The position numbers and the translations under genes were made by a program. Positions 12,820 through 25,096 of a stretch of DNA of 64,000 nucleotides are shown here, piece after piece (position 1 is the first letter of the stretch; the number at the start of each line of letters is the position of its first letter). Source of the stretch: Cucumis sativus. Its lineage: Eukaryota; Streptophyta; Magnoliopsida; Cucurbitales; Cucurbitaceae. The stretch covers positions 27,469,498 to 27,533,497 of the forward strand of contig NC_026660.2 in NCBI RefSeq assembly GCF_000004075.3, read 5' to 3'. The notes under the pieces were generated by a model that saw only the letters and a program-made list of their open reading frames with translations, had not been told where the DNA came from and did not search any database.

Positions 12820-14234
12820 ATGGAAGTAGTTCAAGTTCTTCACATGAATGGGTCAGGAGCTGGAGATTTTAGTTATGCCAACAATTCCCTTCTTCAGGTA
12901 ATGAATATTTATTTAAATCATTCTTCCTTCTAATCTCTTTACATTATATCATTTCTCGTATGGTTAAATCATGCACTGTCATAACCCAATAGTTTAATTT
13001 CGTGATTTGTCGTCTAACAGTCAAAGGTGATATTGATGACGAAGCCGATTGTGGAGGAAGCGATAAACAACTTATATTGCTCCAGTTTCCCAACAAATTT
13101 CACCATAGCCGATTTGGGATGTTCTTCAGGACCAAACACTTTAATGGCAGTTTCTGAACTGATTAAAGTAGTGGAAGAAAATCGACAAAAACACAACAAA
13201 CAACCAATTGAATATCAAGTATTGTTAAATGACTTACCTGGAAATGACTTCAATACAATCTTCAAATCATTGCCTAATTTCCTTGAAAAATTGAAAATGG
13301 AAATTGGAGATCATGATATTGGGCCTTGTCTCTTTAATGGGGTGCCTGGTTCTTTCTATGGAAGACTATTTTCTTCAAAAAGTGTGAATTTTATTCATTC
13401 TTCATATAGTCTTCACTGGTTGTCTAAAGTTCCAGAAGGGTTAGAGGGAAATAAGAGAAATATTTATATGGTAGATACAAGCCCAAAGAGTGTGGTGGAG
13501 GCTTATTATAAACAATTTCAAAACGATTTTGAATTGTTTTTGAAATGTAGGAGAGAAGAATTGGTGAAGGGAGGAAGTATGGTTTTAACACTTTTGGGAA
13601 GAAGAAGCCAGGATCCAACTAGTAAAGAGTGTTGTTACATTTGGGAGCTTTTGGCTATGGCTCTTAATGATATGGTTTCAGAGGTACTTCTTTTTCTCCC
13701 TAAAATTATATAAGCAGTGTTTCGGCGCCATAGTTCATATGATTTAAAATGTATTTAATATAGTTTTTATTGATAGATTTGTTAAAACTAAAAAGTGGAT
13801 TAATTATTTACAAACCTTTACTTAGAAACACTACTAATTGAGAGATAAATAAGATAATTGGGATTTGTTTTATTGGACAGGGAATTATAGAAGAGGAGAA
13901 GTTAGAAAGTTTCAACATACCCAAGTACATGCCATCACCAACAGAAATGAGGATTGAGATTGAAAAAGAAGGCTCTTTTGTGGTTAATCGCATTCAAGTT
14001 TCAAAAATGGATTGGAATATTGTTTACAAAGATAATGGTAACAAAGATGATAATGGTGGGTACAATGTAGCCAAGTACATGAGAGCTGTGGCTGAGCCAA
14101 TTCTTATAAGTCATTTTGGAGAAGCAATCATCGATGAATTGTTCATCAGATATGGGCAGATTATTGTGGATCGAATGGCTAAGGAGAAACTTGAGTTTGT
14201 CAATCTCACTATTTCTCTCACTAACATAAAGTAG
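12820..14234 (+). CDS. SABATH-family carboxyl methyltransferase (copy 2)
   Basis: SAM-dependent methyltransferase of the salicylate/benzoate/jasmonate carboxyl methyltransferase family, expected in the cytosol. Exons 12820-12897, 13021-13683 and 13881-14234 join in frame to 364 residues. The N-terminus has LHMNGSGAGDFSYANNS; the SAM loop ADLGCSSGPNT sits at about residues 56-66; FNGVPGSFYGRLF, HSSYSLHWLSKVPEGLE and the CYIWELLAMAL block carrying the pocket Trp follow. Typical family genes have an intron between the WLSK and VPEG codons, as copies 1 and 3 here do; this copy reads straight through, so that intron has been cleanly lost. His replaces the Met of characterised salicylate enzymes in the YSLHW motif, so salicylate, benzoate or jasmonate specificity cannot be read from sequence. 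The gene looks intact and functional. Confidence 0.9.
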
Positions 14235-14652
14235 TGATTGAAAATATAATATATAGTTGCTCAAATGTTTTATCACTAAATTTATGTGGTAATTATTGTG
14301 TGTCTTAGTATAATATAGTATATTTACTATATGTTAAGCTTAGTTTAGTTGATAAAAATGTCTACTGTTTGTCTCTTGTATGTGTGCTGTACCACATATA
14401 TTAATAATGAATGTAACACAATATATTAGGTTAAACTCAGATTTTGCCTCAGTTTTTTAATTAATGTCGTAATATTTTATTTGTGTTAGCAAACCCTAAA
14501 CCCATGGAATGAATTTTCAACCAATCTAAAAAAACGTTCATATTCGGAGAAGAAAATATAAAATGTAAAAGTCTCACCCACAACTCTCAGCTGGAATGTA
14601 ATTCATATCTAAATTAAAATTAAAGTTCAACACCAACATATTTTTCATTACA

Positions 14653-14683
<31 letters not shown>

Positions 14684-15039
14684 TGGTTAAATAAAACTTT
14701 AAAGTAATATTTCTTTCGAAATTAAATTTGGATTGATGGGTGATTTAAAAAAATATTTTATCCAAATCTCTCCCTATTAGATGATATTAATGTTAAATTT
14801 GTCTTCACTTATCAACTTAAACTTTGGAATCAATTGATAAATTTAAAAATGTTTAACAAATTAGAAATCAATTAATATTAAAAAAAATTAATAATTAACA
14901 TTACACAAATATTCTTAACACAAGAAATGTTTGAATCTATGTCATAAAACTCGTAGTTTGTAATTTAAAATCATATTTTATTTAATAAGATCATGAGACT
15001 ATTTTGTGTATATTTAAACTTTATATAGAGACATAAACA
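14235..15039. other. 3' flank of SABATH copy 2, with a TA microsatellite
   Basis: Contains the 3' UTR of the upstream gene (several weak AATAAT-type signals) and a TA dinucleotide run around 14656-14693. No gene seen. Confidence 0.5.
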
Positions 15040-15540
15040 TGGATTAAGTTTGAGTTTATAGCCTAAACGGTCTATAGTATATGAATAAGATTAGGGCGTA
15101 CCTTATTATAGGGACAGTATGAATGCGACTTGATTTGTAGTTAGTACAAATGATGTAGTACTAAATTGTAGAAACATGGAAATGAGGGGCATCATATGTA
15201 AATAGTTTATATAAGACTGAAACCATATAATATTGTTTATTGTATAAAACCGATTATTTCATTTATTGATGACCTAGGTAATTTAACTTTAGTCCTGTGC
15301 TAATTATGAACTTTTGTTCACACATAATTTTTCTTAGTTCTGTATAGACGATAGTAGCTCATCAACGTTGATGCAATAAACCTCTCATTTCAGAAGTATG
15401 AAACTGAGTGAATAGCTAGAGGACATAAGGTACAAGACAAAATCCACTCATGATCGCAGATAGGTTATTCCCTCAACAAATTGAGGTCTTGAGATCACCC
15501 CATCCACCTCTTAGTGTGACTTCTTAGAAAGAAGAAAAGA
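15040..15540. mobile_element. Fossil dispersed repeat, possibly LTR-derived
   Basis: A stretch of more even base composition with no usable reading frame. Its blocks (for example CCTAAACGGTCTATAG and ATGAGGGGCATCAT) resemble a dispersed repeat I associate with cucurbit genomes. It may be an isolated LTR fragment of an old retroelement. It is partial and decayed; ends and family are not resolved. Confidence 0.25.
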
Positions 15541-15564
15541 ACCCCATGGTTGCCATCTTTTGAC

Positions 15565-15702
15565 ACATAAACGTGAAATATCTTATAATATAGAAATTCA
15601 AGAAAAAGATACATAAACGTGAAATATCTTATAATATAGAAATTCAAGAAAAAGATACATAAACCTGAAATATCTTATAATATAGAAATTCAAGAAAAAT
15701 AA
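15565..15702. repeat. 46-bp tandem repeat, three copies
   Basis: Three copies at 15565-15610, 15611-15656 and 15657-15702. The unit starts ACATAAACGTGAAATATC; the third copy has CCTG in place of CGTG and a changed end. Near-identity indicates recent expansion. Confidence 0.9.
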
Positions 15703-17099
15703 AAGCCACAACTACCACAATGCAAAAAAGAATATGTAAATAGGCATATAACTCAATATCCCATGTGGAAGAGGGGCTCATGATGTGAGTTGGGGACCTA
15801 AAGTCTTAAAAACATATGAGGGTATCATGTGATACTGTCACTCACAACAGAAGAATAGTATTGAGAAAGTTTTGATAAAACATAATAGGGTATGTGATGT
15901 GAACACATCAAAACAGTCAAAGATGACGGAATGAATGGTTATAGTTCATTCATATTATGATTTTTTCTTCTTCCATCGAGTGCAATTATTTAGAGCATAC
16001 AGTGAAAAGATGTAACATACTTTTCTGTTTTGAAAAATGAGAGATGTGTTTTATGTTGGCCATGTGAAATTATTCAAATATTAATTATAGCAAAAAACAT
16101 AGGATTGTTTTTAGTTAATTAAGAGAAAGAACAAAACAGTATTTCACAAAGTGACCATGCCTTTATTATTTTGTTATGAAAATGTGAGGATACTTTCTCA
16201 TGTTCAACACTTTCTAAAGATAATTGTTTAATCAAATTGGTGAGTAGCTATCCAAATAAATAATAACAAGAGTCAGATTAAAAGGAGTCCATCGTGAATT
16301 TAGTATAATTAGGTCTTATTTTCTATAACACAATTCATTTCATTTAGGATAAGTTTTTCCACATCTGATCTGTATCATCAAATCAAATTAAAGCGAGTAA
16401 GTTTGTATAATTTGAAGTTGAAGTAATTAATCAAATATTAAATATGAGTTTAAGAATGAGTAATTATAAAAGGAATTTAATAAGTATGTGATGTAGGTTG
16501 ATAGTGCATGTGTGTGGAGTGTGAACACATAACATAAAGATGGGCGGTCGTCGTGGATGGATAAACCTTCCATACTTCTTATCAGTTTTAGACGAAGAGA
16601 AGTTGTTTTCATTTCGCATCTTAAATTATTTTATTCTATTTTTCAATTTTAAAACTCTCTTCTCCAGTTAAAATTTGTTATTATTTCTAAACTACCATTT
16701 CAATAATTTATTTCTTCCTCCTTTTATATACTCATTATTTATTTATTATTCCACTTTTTAAGACCTTAGTTATTTATTTATTCATACTAAAAAAATTATT
16801 TATTCTTTCTGTCGTAATCTTAATTTTAGAATATATTAATAGTACAATAATAACAATGTGAAGTATAATTGTTGTTGATCGGAGTAATTTAACTTTATTT
16901 GTATTTTTTTTATGTGTATTTTGAGTTGAATCTGATTATAAATTATTTTGTTTTATTTTTTACATTAATTTTGTTTTGGTTTTACTTTGTCTCAGTTTTG
17001 TATATTAATGTTGTGATATACTTATATTATATATATTAGTTGGTTAATATACTTACTATGTGATTTTTCATTTTTTCAAATTTTATTAAGTATATGAAA
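15703..17099. other. Intergenic DNA without genes
   Basis: AT-rich with no supported gene. Short frames such as 16427-16612 on the minus strand have no recognisable content. Confidence 0.45.
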
Positions 17100-17240
17100 A
17101 ATACTAAATGTATCTGCAGTGCATCAGGTGTATCAAACATATATTAGTAATGTTTTAGGTGTGTATCAATCAAATGTATCGAGTGTATCAAGAAGTATCA
17201 TGTGTATTAAGAGGTATTAGGTGTTACGTGACGGTTGTCA
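17100..17240. repeat. Short degenerate GTATCA repeat
   Basis: Closely spaced variants of GTGTATCAA and AGTATCATGTGTATTA fill this stretch (GTATCA or GTATTA about every 10-15 bases). It ends shortly before the GC-rich insertion at 17272. Confidence 0.5.
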
Positions 17241-17271
17241 TGTTGAATAATAATTTTGTTTTCTTGAAACA

Positions 17272-17470
17272 GTGGAGCGAGACCCCTATAAGTTCAGAGT
17301 GGATCCCCCCAGCGCCCTTGACAGAGCAGACTTTGCCGATCTTTCTCTCGCGCGAGTCAGCCTTCTATTCTTTCTGCTTTTCTACTTTCAGAGGTCGAGC
17401 CCACGGAGCGAGCGGTCAGAATATCTCAACTGGAAAGCAAGGGGTAAAGAAGTTCAGATCGGGAAGAGTC
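17272..17470. other. GC-rich insertion, possibly organelle (mitochondrial) DNA
   Basis: About 200 bp of clearly higher GC content than both flanks, with words such as GGATCCCCCCAGCGCCC, CTCGCGCGAGTCAG and CCCACGGAGCGAGCGGTC that resemble plant mitochondrial spacer DNA. It ends abruptly at CCGATTGTGGAGGAAGCGA, a sequence shared exactly with exon 2 of SABATH copy 2, so the insertion junction defines where copy 3 lost its 5' end. Mitochondrial origin is an inference from composition. A 122-codon frame crosses it (17159-17527) but enters the methyltransferase out of frame. Confidence 0.4.
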
Positions 17471-17474
17471 CCCG

Positions 17475-19628
17475 CCGATTGTGGAGGAAGCGATAAACAA
17501 TTTGTATTGTTCGAGTTTTCCTACTAGTTTGGCAATAGCTGATTTGGGATGTTCTTCGGGACCAAACGCTTTGATGGCAGCTTCTGAACTGATTAAAGCA
17601 GTGGAAATAATTCGTCAAAAACTGAAGAAGAAACCAATTGAATATCAAGTATTGTTAAATGACTTACCGGGAAATGACTTCAATACAATCTTCAAATCAT
17701 TGCCTAATTTCCTTCAAAATTTGAGAAGGGAAATTGGAGGTGATGTTGGGCCTTGTCTTTTTACTGGAGTGCCTGCTTCTTTTTATGGAAGGCTTTTTCC
17801 TAAGAAAAGTGTCCATTTTGTTCATTCTTCTTACAGTCTTCATTGGCTATCCAAGGTAAATATTAACTTTTCTTCTTCTTCCTTTTTTCTCATCATCAAA
17901 GATTGGTAGAGAGCGTAAAACACTTTTTTTCAAAAAAAAAAAAAAAATTAAAGGTGATTACGAGTTGGGTAGATCGAGAGAAGTTTCTGTGTATTACATA
18001 CATTATATACAAAATGCATGTGAACATATACTTCTCTAGCTATAATTGATTCGATACATAATAGTAAATTCATACTATTAATTTTTTTATTGTGTGTAAG
18101 AGGAGAAACCTTAGTAGTGGTTAATTGATTCACTTTTGTTTGAATATGACTAATTTTAGATTTTATTTGCTCATTTTAGCCCTGTATTTTTAAAAAAATT
18201 ATTTTAGTTTCTGAACTTCTAACAAAAAATATTTTTCATTTTTGCTAGATTCTACTTCTTTTTCCTTTAATATTCTGTTGTTAAATGCTTGTCCCTAAGC
18301 ATCATCCATATATTAAATTTTGAGTAATTTCCCTAAGGGAAAAAAGTACATAGAAATATCATTAGTTTTAAAAGAAAGAAAGAAAAAAAAAACAATAAAA
18401 GCAATAACCAAAATAACAGTTTTATTGGTTTAAAGATTAACTAGCGAAAATAGAAAATGGAAACCCTAAACCTTTGAGATGCCTAAATAGGTGCTCTACT
18501 AATCCTTTTTCCTCTAGGATCTTATTCAAAAAATGAAAAAAAAATGGCAGTTTAGTGACAAAATGAATATATTAAATATTTAAAGACTAAAAGAAAAACA
18601 AGTCTAAAAATTGATGAAACAAAAATGAGATTTAAACCATAGTTTTCTATTGTTCTTGTGTATAAGAGTATTGAAATTTGCAAAAAAAGCATGTACATAG
18701 ATTTCTTAGAGGGTATTTGGACCCTTAACTTGAAGTTGGTTAAGTGGAGCTGTTATAACTTCGCTGAGCTCCATATATAATTATGATGCAGTGAATCTAT
18801 ATCATTTAAAACTTAGTCAACTGAATCTCCCAAATTAATGCCCCACCTTCTCTAACTTTGCAAGGATTGAAATTTGTGTAGGTTCCTGAAGGGTTGGAGG
18901 AGAATAAAAGAAACATATACATGACTGGTAATAGCCCCAGGAGTGTTGTGAAGGCCTATTACAATCAATTCCAAAAGGACTTTTCATTATTTCTCAAGTG
19001 TCGTGCACAAGAATTGGTGGATGGTGGTCGTATGATTTTGACATTGCTAGGAAGGAGAAGCCAAAACCCAGCTAGCAAAGAATGCTCTTACATTTGGGAG
19101 CTTTTGGGTCTAGCTCTTAACGACCTAGTCGATCAGGTAAACACCATCGTGTCTAATCTCATATTTATCTTAATGTGGTATCACAACAATAGAACCCTCA
19201 AATAATAATTACAACAATTGTAAGATACACAAGTTACTTTCGATCTTTTCCAGGGAATCATAGAAGAGGAGAAATTGGAGAGTTTCCACATACCCAAATA
19301 CATGCCATCACCAATAGAAATAAGGATTGAGGTTGCAAAAGAAGCATCTTTTGTGATTGATAGCATTAAAGTTTCACAAGTAGATTGGAACGTTTCGGAT
19401 AATAATGAAATGAACAAAGCAAAATCAGTAGATGTAAGTTTGAAGGGGAGTGGATACAATGTAGCAAAGTACATGAGGGCAGTGGCTGAACCAATTCTTA
19501 TCAGTCATTTTGGAGAAGAAGTTATGGATGAATTGTTCATCAGATACAGAGAAATCATTGCAGACCGTATGGCCAAAGAGACAACTCAATTTTTCAATGT
19601 CACTGTTTCCCTTACTAAACCAAGGTAA
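17475..19628 (+). pseudogene. SABATH methyltransferase copy 3, 5'-truncated
   Basis: Homologous to copies 1 and 2 from the PIVEEAINNLYCS segment onward. Remaining exons are 17475-17855 (partial), 18882-19136 and 19254-19628, all with GT-AG borders and open reading, giving about 336 of the usual 364 residues. The SAM loop ADLGCSSGPN, FTGVPASFYGRLFP, HSSYSLHWLSK, the CSYIWELLGLAL block and the C-terminus are intact. Exon 1 and the first codons of exon 2 (about 36 residues, including the N-terminal segment that binds SAM and substrate) are gone, replaced by the GC-rich insertion. The frame closes upstream at a TAA (17445-17447) with no in-frame ATG before the conserved part. Otherwise the exons show no stop or frameshift, so the loss is recent or the gene is expressed from a new upstream exon. 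The intron between WLSK and VPEG is present (17856-18881). Confidence 0.8.
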
Positions 19629-21124
19629 TTATGGAAAATGACCTAAGATTCTATAGTTGTTAATTAGGTCTAGTTGGCAGTTAATTATCTGATCTTTTTT
19701 TTTTGTAATCATTTGATTTTTTGTTCTTTTGTTTTTTAAAATTAAGACTATAAACATTACTTTCATTTCTAAATTTCTTGCCTTTTGTTATCTATTTTTT
19801 GTTAATATTTTCAAAAACACTATGCCAAAATTTAAAAATTAATCTCTTATATAATTAAAAGAGAGTTGCAAAATAATGAAGACCATAAGCATTTTTCCAT
19901 TTCTAATTCCTTGTTTTCTCATCTATTTTCTATAACAATTTTGTTTTTAAAAAACCAAACCATGTTTTGAAAACTAAAAAATTTAAAGGTGGTTTTTAAG
20001 AATTTTTGTTTGTTTTTTAAATTTAGCTTAAGATCCTAACCAACAAGTTAGTACTTTAGAGAAATTGAAAGAAAGAAAACAAGCTTGAGTTTTAAAAATA
20101 AAAAACAAAAAACAAACGGATACCAAATAACTTAAATTATATCGTCATATCTATGTAAGGATGCTAGTTGTGTATGCAATGTTTGTTCTTCTGTGTACTA
20201 AAATAAATGGAAGACTCGTGGATAAGAAGTTGAAGTGTTATTATTGGCCAAAAGTAGAGATTTCTGATCTTTCCTTTTTCTTTTTCTTTTGCTCTCTGTC
20301 TTCAAATTTTAGTATTTCTGTTATTTTCAGGTATATGTGTAAGAATGTGAATGTGAGGTGATGAGACAAAAGAATTATTTGGATACTTTATAGATCTTCA
20401 TTTTTGCACCACCTAAAATCTTGTGGATGAGAGTTGAATGGTAGGACGATAGACCAATTTGGCAGTTCCCATTATGTCTTAGGAAATGATACATAATAAT
20501 TTCAAATCTTACACTATATTGTTGGACGCACGGCGAAATAAATCCATGCTGGAACCATGGATCATTATTGTGTACTTACAAATTCCACAATGAAATAGGA
20601 ACTAATAATAATATATTCTGTCAAGCAGAAAGAAGTGTTATTTTGAATAAAGACATAGGTATTAATATATTTATAATCTATGATACGAACATGAGGATGG
20701 TTTAGTTTTGGAAAAGTCATTTTAAAAAAATTAAAGGGTTACACACCCAATTAAATTAACTTTTCAATAAATACTTTCTATCAAAAGTCTTTTTAATTGG
20801 ATAGATATATGAAACCGTTGACAATAAACATTAAAGTTGACAAAGTTAAGTTATTCAATTATTTTTTTTTGGCTAAACACGACCCTAAAAGGAGAGTCTA
20901 TTTGGTAGGCAAAGTTGAATTTTTGTTTTCTTTTTTCGTATTTATTGAGCTCGTAAAATATTTGTCTTGAAGCCGTTTAGACTATATTTTTTAAAAGATA
21001 TTTTCAAATTTTGTAATTCAAACTCGCAAATTTTCAAATCACCATTTGTTTTATACCTATTTTCAACATATTCAAAATTTATATTTGAAATTTTAAAATG
21101 AACTACATTTTTGTTTATGAGGAA
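19629..21124. other. Intergenic region with probable dispersed-repeat sequence
   Basis: The part from about 19690 to 20060 has the T- and A-rich, oligo-T-studded character of a non-coding dispersed repeat. No terminal repeats could be fixed. The frame at 20161-20361 is not gene-like. Confidence 0.35.
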
Positions 21125-21670
21125 ACAAGGTGAGAAAGCATAAGCTTAGAAACCACAAATATATTAATAATAGAGGGACCGGAGAGAAGCCCAGAGTACA
21201 AAAGGATTACATAAACGCATGAAAGTTGAGAGCTATATGGTGTTGGCATTATAATTTCTGAACAATCTATGCCTACCACTCCACAAACCAATGAAATTAC
21301 AACAATCTTCCCATAAGTTAATAGAGCTTTTTTGTTTGTTTGTTATTGAAAATCCTATTATTTTTCTTCAACTAGAATATTCATAGTTGCACAAAGGAAA
21401 ATGACATTTCTAGTAAATCAGTGGTAGGGAGAGCACACGGTTTGTGAAGAGGAGGTGCTGCATTTCAGAAAGAGATGGTCAACATCTTCACATCTATTTT
21501 TGCAAAGAACGCACTAGTGGGGATTGAGGTAGGAACTCGGGTTCCTTCTTTGGAGAAGATCCATAGTATTAGTTGTATTTCTCTATGAATAATGCGACAA
21601 ATGAAGGATTTAACATTTCTTTAGGAAGGACGCCCGCCACAAGTTGGAAAAATGAGTATTATCGAATCGT
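21125..21670 (-). mobile_element. Decayed LINE 3' end (zf-RVT region)
   Basis: On the minus strand, broken frames give the C-terminal part of a plant non-LTR retrotransposon ORF2: MDLLQRRNPSSYLNPH, then after an in-frame stop CVLCKNRCEDVDHLFLKC (the zinc-finger-like zf-RVT domain that follows reverse transcriptase), and farther on, in another frame, WEDCCNFIGLWSGRHRLF and RNYNA. Several stops and frame changes separate them, so the copy is dead. Only the 3' end is present, consistent with 5' truncation. The name rests on family knowledge of the HLFLKC and LW..R motifs. Confidence 0.65.
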
Positions 21671-22449
21671 GGAGAAATTTTAAAATGAACTATGATGTTA
21701 GAAAATAGTTTTAAAAATAACAAATAAAATATTTAAGTTATAAACTCAATTATATAGTATATGATATTACAAAATAATAACTACAAAAATTTAACATAAA
21801 ACAAGCTAATAAATCAATTATTAGTAATAGTTTTTATTCAATCTAATAACATTATTAAGCGTAATTAATTTCATGGTTTATGTATAAATATATATACATA
21901 CATGTATCATCACAAAACAATTTTTTTAAAAAAAGTGTTTAAATTGAAATATAATTGTTAAAATTGGTACTATGAAACATAAAATATAACTCTTATCTCC
22001 GTACAAGTATTTTTAAACTTATGCTTTCATATTGGTTATTGCCGTCCAATGCGCCCTGCAACCGTTTCTTAACAATAAAAAAGTTTACTATTTGTAAAAT
22101 TATCACAAAACCTATTATCAACATTATTAAATGTTTATAAATTACTTATTTCATAAACATTCACATATTTAATTACAAAAAAAAAAAAAAAAAAAAACCC
22201 ATAGGATTTTGTTAAGAAAAGTATTAAATTATGGAAAATAAAATAATATGCCACTAAAATTTAATTTTACTTAACGAGTATAGTGTTTTTAATTAAGGCA
22301 TGCGATTTGATAACTAATGCCTAAAAATAAGATGTTTGTATTTTTTTTTTTTTATAAACATCAAAATTCAATAACTACTTTAACTAAACGTAAGACTATT
22401 AGAAGTAATTTAGTCACAAAATAAATAGATAGCTACATCATCGACTAAA

Positions 22450-22482
<33 letters not shown>

Positions 22483-24483
22483 TGATTTTTTTTTTATTAA
22501 ACTTTAATAAATTATTTAATTTAATTACTTAAAATTTAAAATAAATATCAATTAATTAGGATAGCAATAACTAATAATAAAACATAGATCTTCAATTAAT
22601 AATAATAACAATAATTTTAGTTTAATTAGTTGAGATAATATAAAATATTAATTGTAACTGTATTAGTTGAAATTATTGAAACTAAATAATATATTTATAC
22701 TTAATAATAATTAAACATAATAGTGATGACTAAATGGTATCAATTAATTAATTATGCAATATTTTTACAGGCAAATGATCTTCATGTATAAAATCACAAC
22801 CGTACTATTAGAAAATTCATGTCATTATGACATGTTTTAAAGCTCTCTACATAATATAATATCTTTAGAAAAAAGGAAAATAATGTGAAATAAAAAGGTG
22901 ACTTTGAAATATATGTATGAAATCTCATTGCAAAATCTCTATAATAACAAAGAGACTCTAAACCCTAAAGTAATAGATCATATGTGTGGTATGTGTGTGT
23001 AGTTTATACATACATCAATTGTGTAGCAGATATTATTAAAACTGTGTTTGATAAGTTGCTTGTTTATATTCTGCTTTAATTAATAAGTTGTTGAATTTCT
23101 CTGTATAACTATACTTAATAACCCTAATTAAGTCATTGAATAATTATTATTTTACCATTCATGTCTCATTAAAAAGGAAAGAAAAGAAAGATTATAATCT
23201 TTTCATTTCTTTTTCAAAAATCTTGCAACAAGTAATAAAATATGACGTTTGTAATTGTTTTCTAGAATTCAGTAGAAGTTCAAAAGAATTCAAATAATTA
23301 TGATATTAGTTATAGTCAAGTTATATATATACACATTGGTCCAATATTTTTGTTATTATCTAAATACGTCTATAAATTATTATATTTGACGTCCTGTGTG
23401 TATATATGTATACAAAAATAAAACTATCAAATAGATAATTCCAATAATTAAACTCTTTAAACCATTAAAATCCAATAAAATATAAGAGTTGATTTTAAAT
23501 GTAAATGAGCTATTTCTTTTTTTAAAGTTATCTTAAAATATCATCATATCATCACCAATAGATAACTACCATCATTCACTAATAAACACTAATAGATATT
23601 TATAAAAATATCTACCACTATAAACAAAAACATGTTATAATATTTAAAGTAATTTAATTAATCGTTTAAAACCGTAAAAATTTCTTCTTGTAAATCAAGT
23701 TAGGGTGACATATCACATGAGGTTGTGTGTGTATTGTTAAAATAAACGAGCTTTGTTGGGATGAAGGGAGGATGTTGAGAGAAACAAAAGTAAAGAAAGA
23801 AAGAAAAAAGGCAAGGTGTGATTTGGAGCAATTACTTAGCAAAGAAATAAGATGAATTGATTTATTTGTTTGTTTTTCAGATTGAGGGAGAAGTTTCTTT
23901 CAATTAACGATTGGTGCAACATCCGCTGACTTTCAAGTCATCAATAGAAAAAAGTCAGACTCTCCACTACCGTTGGATTCCTACAAATAAAAAATCCTTG
24001 TTGATGGAAGAGGTTCAACTAACCTATCTGACCGTTGAATAATCTTCTTCAACTTCCCTTCCCACTTCCCACTTCCCTCCCATCTCCATCATATGCGCTA
24101 TTCAATTAAAATTACTCTAAATTATATACTCTTACACAATAATAATACCCTTTCAACTTTTCTAATTCTTTAACATTTCAAACAAAAATCAACATGCATG
24201 TAATCATTCCATATTTTAAATTTCCATCCATTCCATAAAATTTTTACTTCAATTGTTATTTTGCAAGGATACATCCTGATTACTTTTAAAACAAATGACA
24301 AAATTATATTCAAAGGTAAAATTCAACGGCTCAAGATAAAAAGTATATATATATTTTAAGAAAATCTTGCAATAGTTAAATAATTATATTATTAATATGA
24401 TATTAGAGTCATTTACCAGCATAATGAATTGATTAGGAGGTGTAACTTTCACATGCCAACAAAGCAAAGGACATGGAAGAAGC
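21671..24483. other. Gene-poor AT-rich intergenic region
   Basis: Contains long A tracts (about 22179-22197 and 22449-22481) and otherwise featureless AT-rich DNA. The distal part (about 23920-24060) is less AT-rich and carries several TGAC/GTCA cores of W-box type upstream of the HIPP gene; these are short motifs that could be chance. Confidence 0.45.
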
Positions 24484-24491
24484 TTTATAAA
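24484..24491 (+). promoter_or_regulatory. TATA box of the HIPP gene
   Basis: TTTATAAA lies about 100 nt upstream of the ATG at 24591. Confidence 0.5.
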
Positions 24492-24590
24492 CACGTTATG
24501 TCATAGCATGTAAATAGCTTTCATTTCATTACACAATTCCACAAGAATTTCAGAGAGAAATCCTCCATTATACTCTTTTTCCAATTTCCC

Positions 24591-25096
24591 ATGGCCGTAA
24601 CTAAAACCGTTATGAAACTTGATATTGCATGCCAAAAATGCAAAACCAAAGTTCTTAAAGCCGTTACCGCCATTGAAGGTACCTTTCTTCATCTTCTTCT
24701 TTGGATATATCATTATTAAACTCCTTAACTTCCATATAAATCTTTTATTTTCTTTATGAATTTTGTAAACTAACTATAGGTGTCGACAAGGTCGAGACAG
24801 ATGAAGCTAAGGGAACTTTGGCTGTGATCGGCACGGCAGATCCATTTGAGATAGTTAAACGTACAAGAAAGGCGATTGCTTGTGCTGGCAAGGTCGCCGA
24901 TGTAGTGAGCATTGGACCGCCACCCAAACCAGACGAGAAAAAACCGGAGGAGAAAAAACAGGAGGAGAAGAAACCAGTAGACAAGAAACCCGACCCGCCT
25001 CCTTGCCCATGTCCACCCTACCCCTGCCCACCTTATTATGGATCGTCCTATGTGATCGTACCCCATGAAACTTATCCTTCTTGCTCTATTCTTTAA
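24591..25096 (+). CDS. Heavy-metal-associated isoprenylated plant protein (HIPP)
   Basis: Small metallochaperone-like protein. Two exons, 24591-24678 and 24780-25096, joined by a GT-AG intron of 101 bp, give 134 residues. Residues about 4-70 form an HMA domain; the metal-binding pair is present as C-Q-K-C in the first loop. A linker of lysine/glutamate/proline repeats (PEEKKQEEKKPVDKK type) follows, then a Pro/Cys/Tyr-rich segment (PPPCPCPPYPCPPYY). The last four residues are CSIL, a CaaX box for farnesyl or geranylgeranyl attachment, which would tether the protein to membranes. HIPPs are known to bind transition metals and take part in metal and stress responses; the metal here cannot be told. 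The start ATG places the HMA domain at the normal distance from the N-terminus. Confidence 0.9.

Noticed and set aside
17159-17527. 122-codon frame across the GC-rich insertion
   Set aside because: It runs out of frame with the methyltransferase and ends soon after the junction; no domain is recognisable.
24754-25066. Minus-strand frames over the HIPP gene
   Set aside because: Mirror frames of the Pro/Lys linker and HMA coding sequence.
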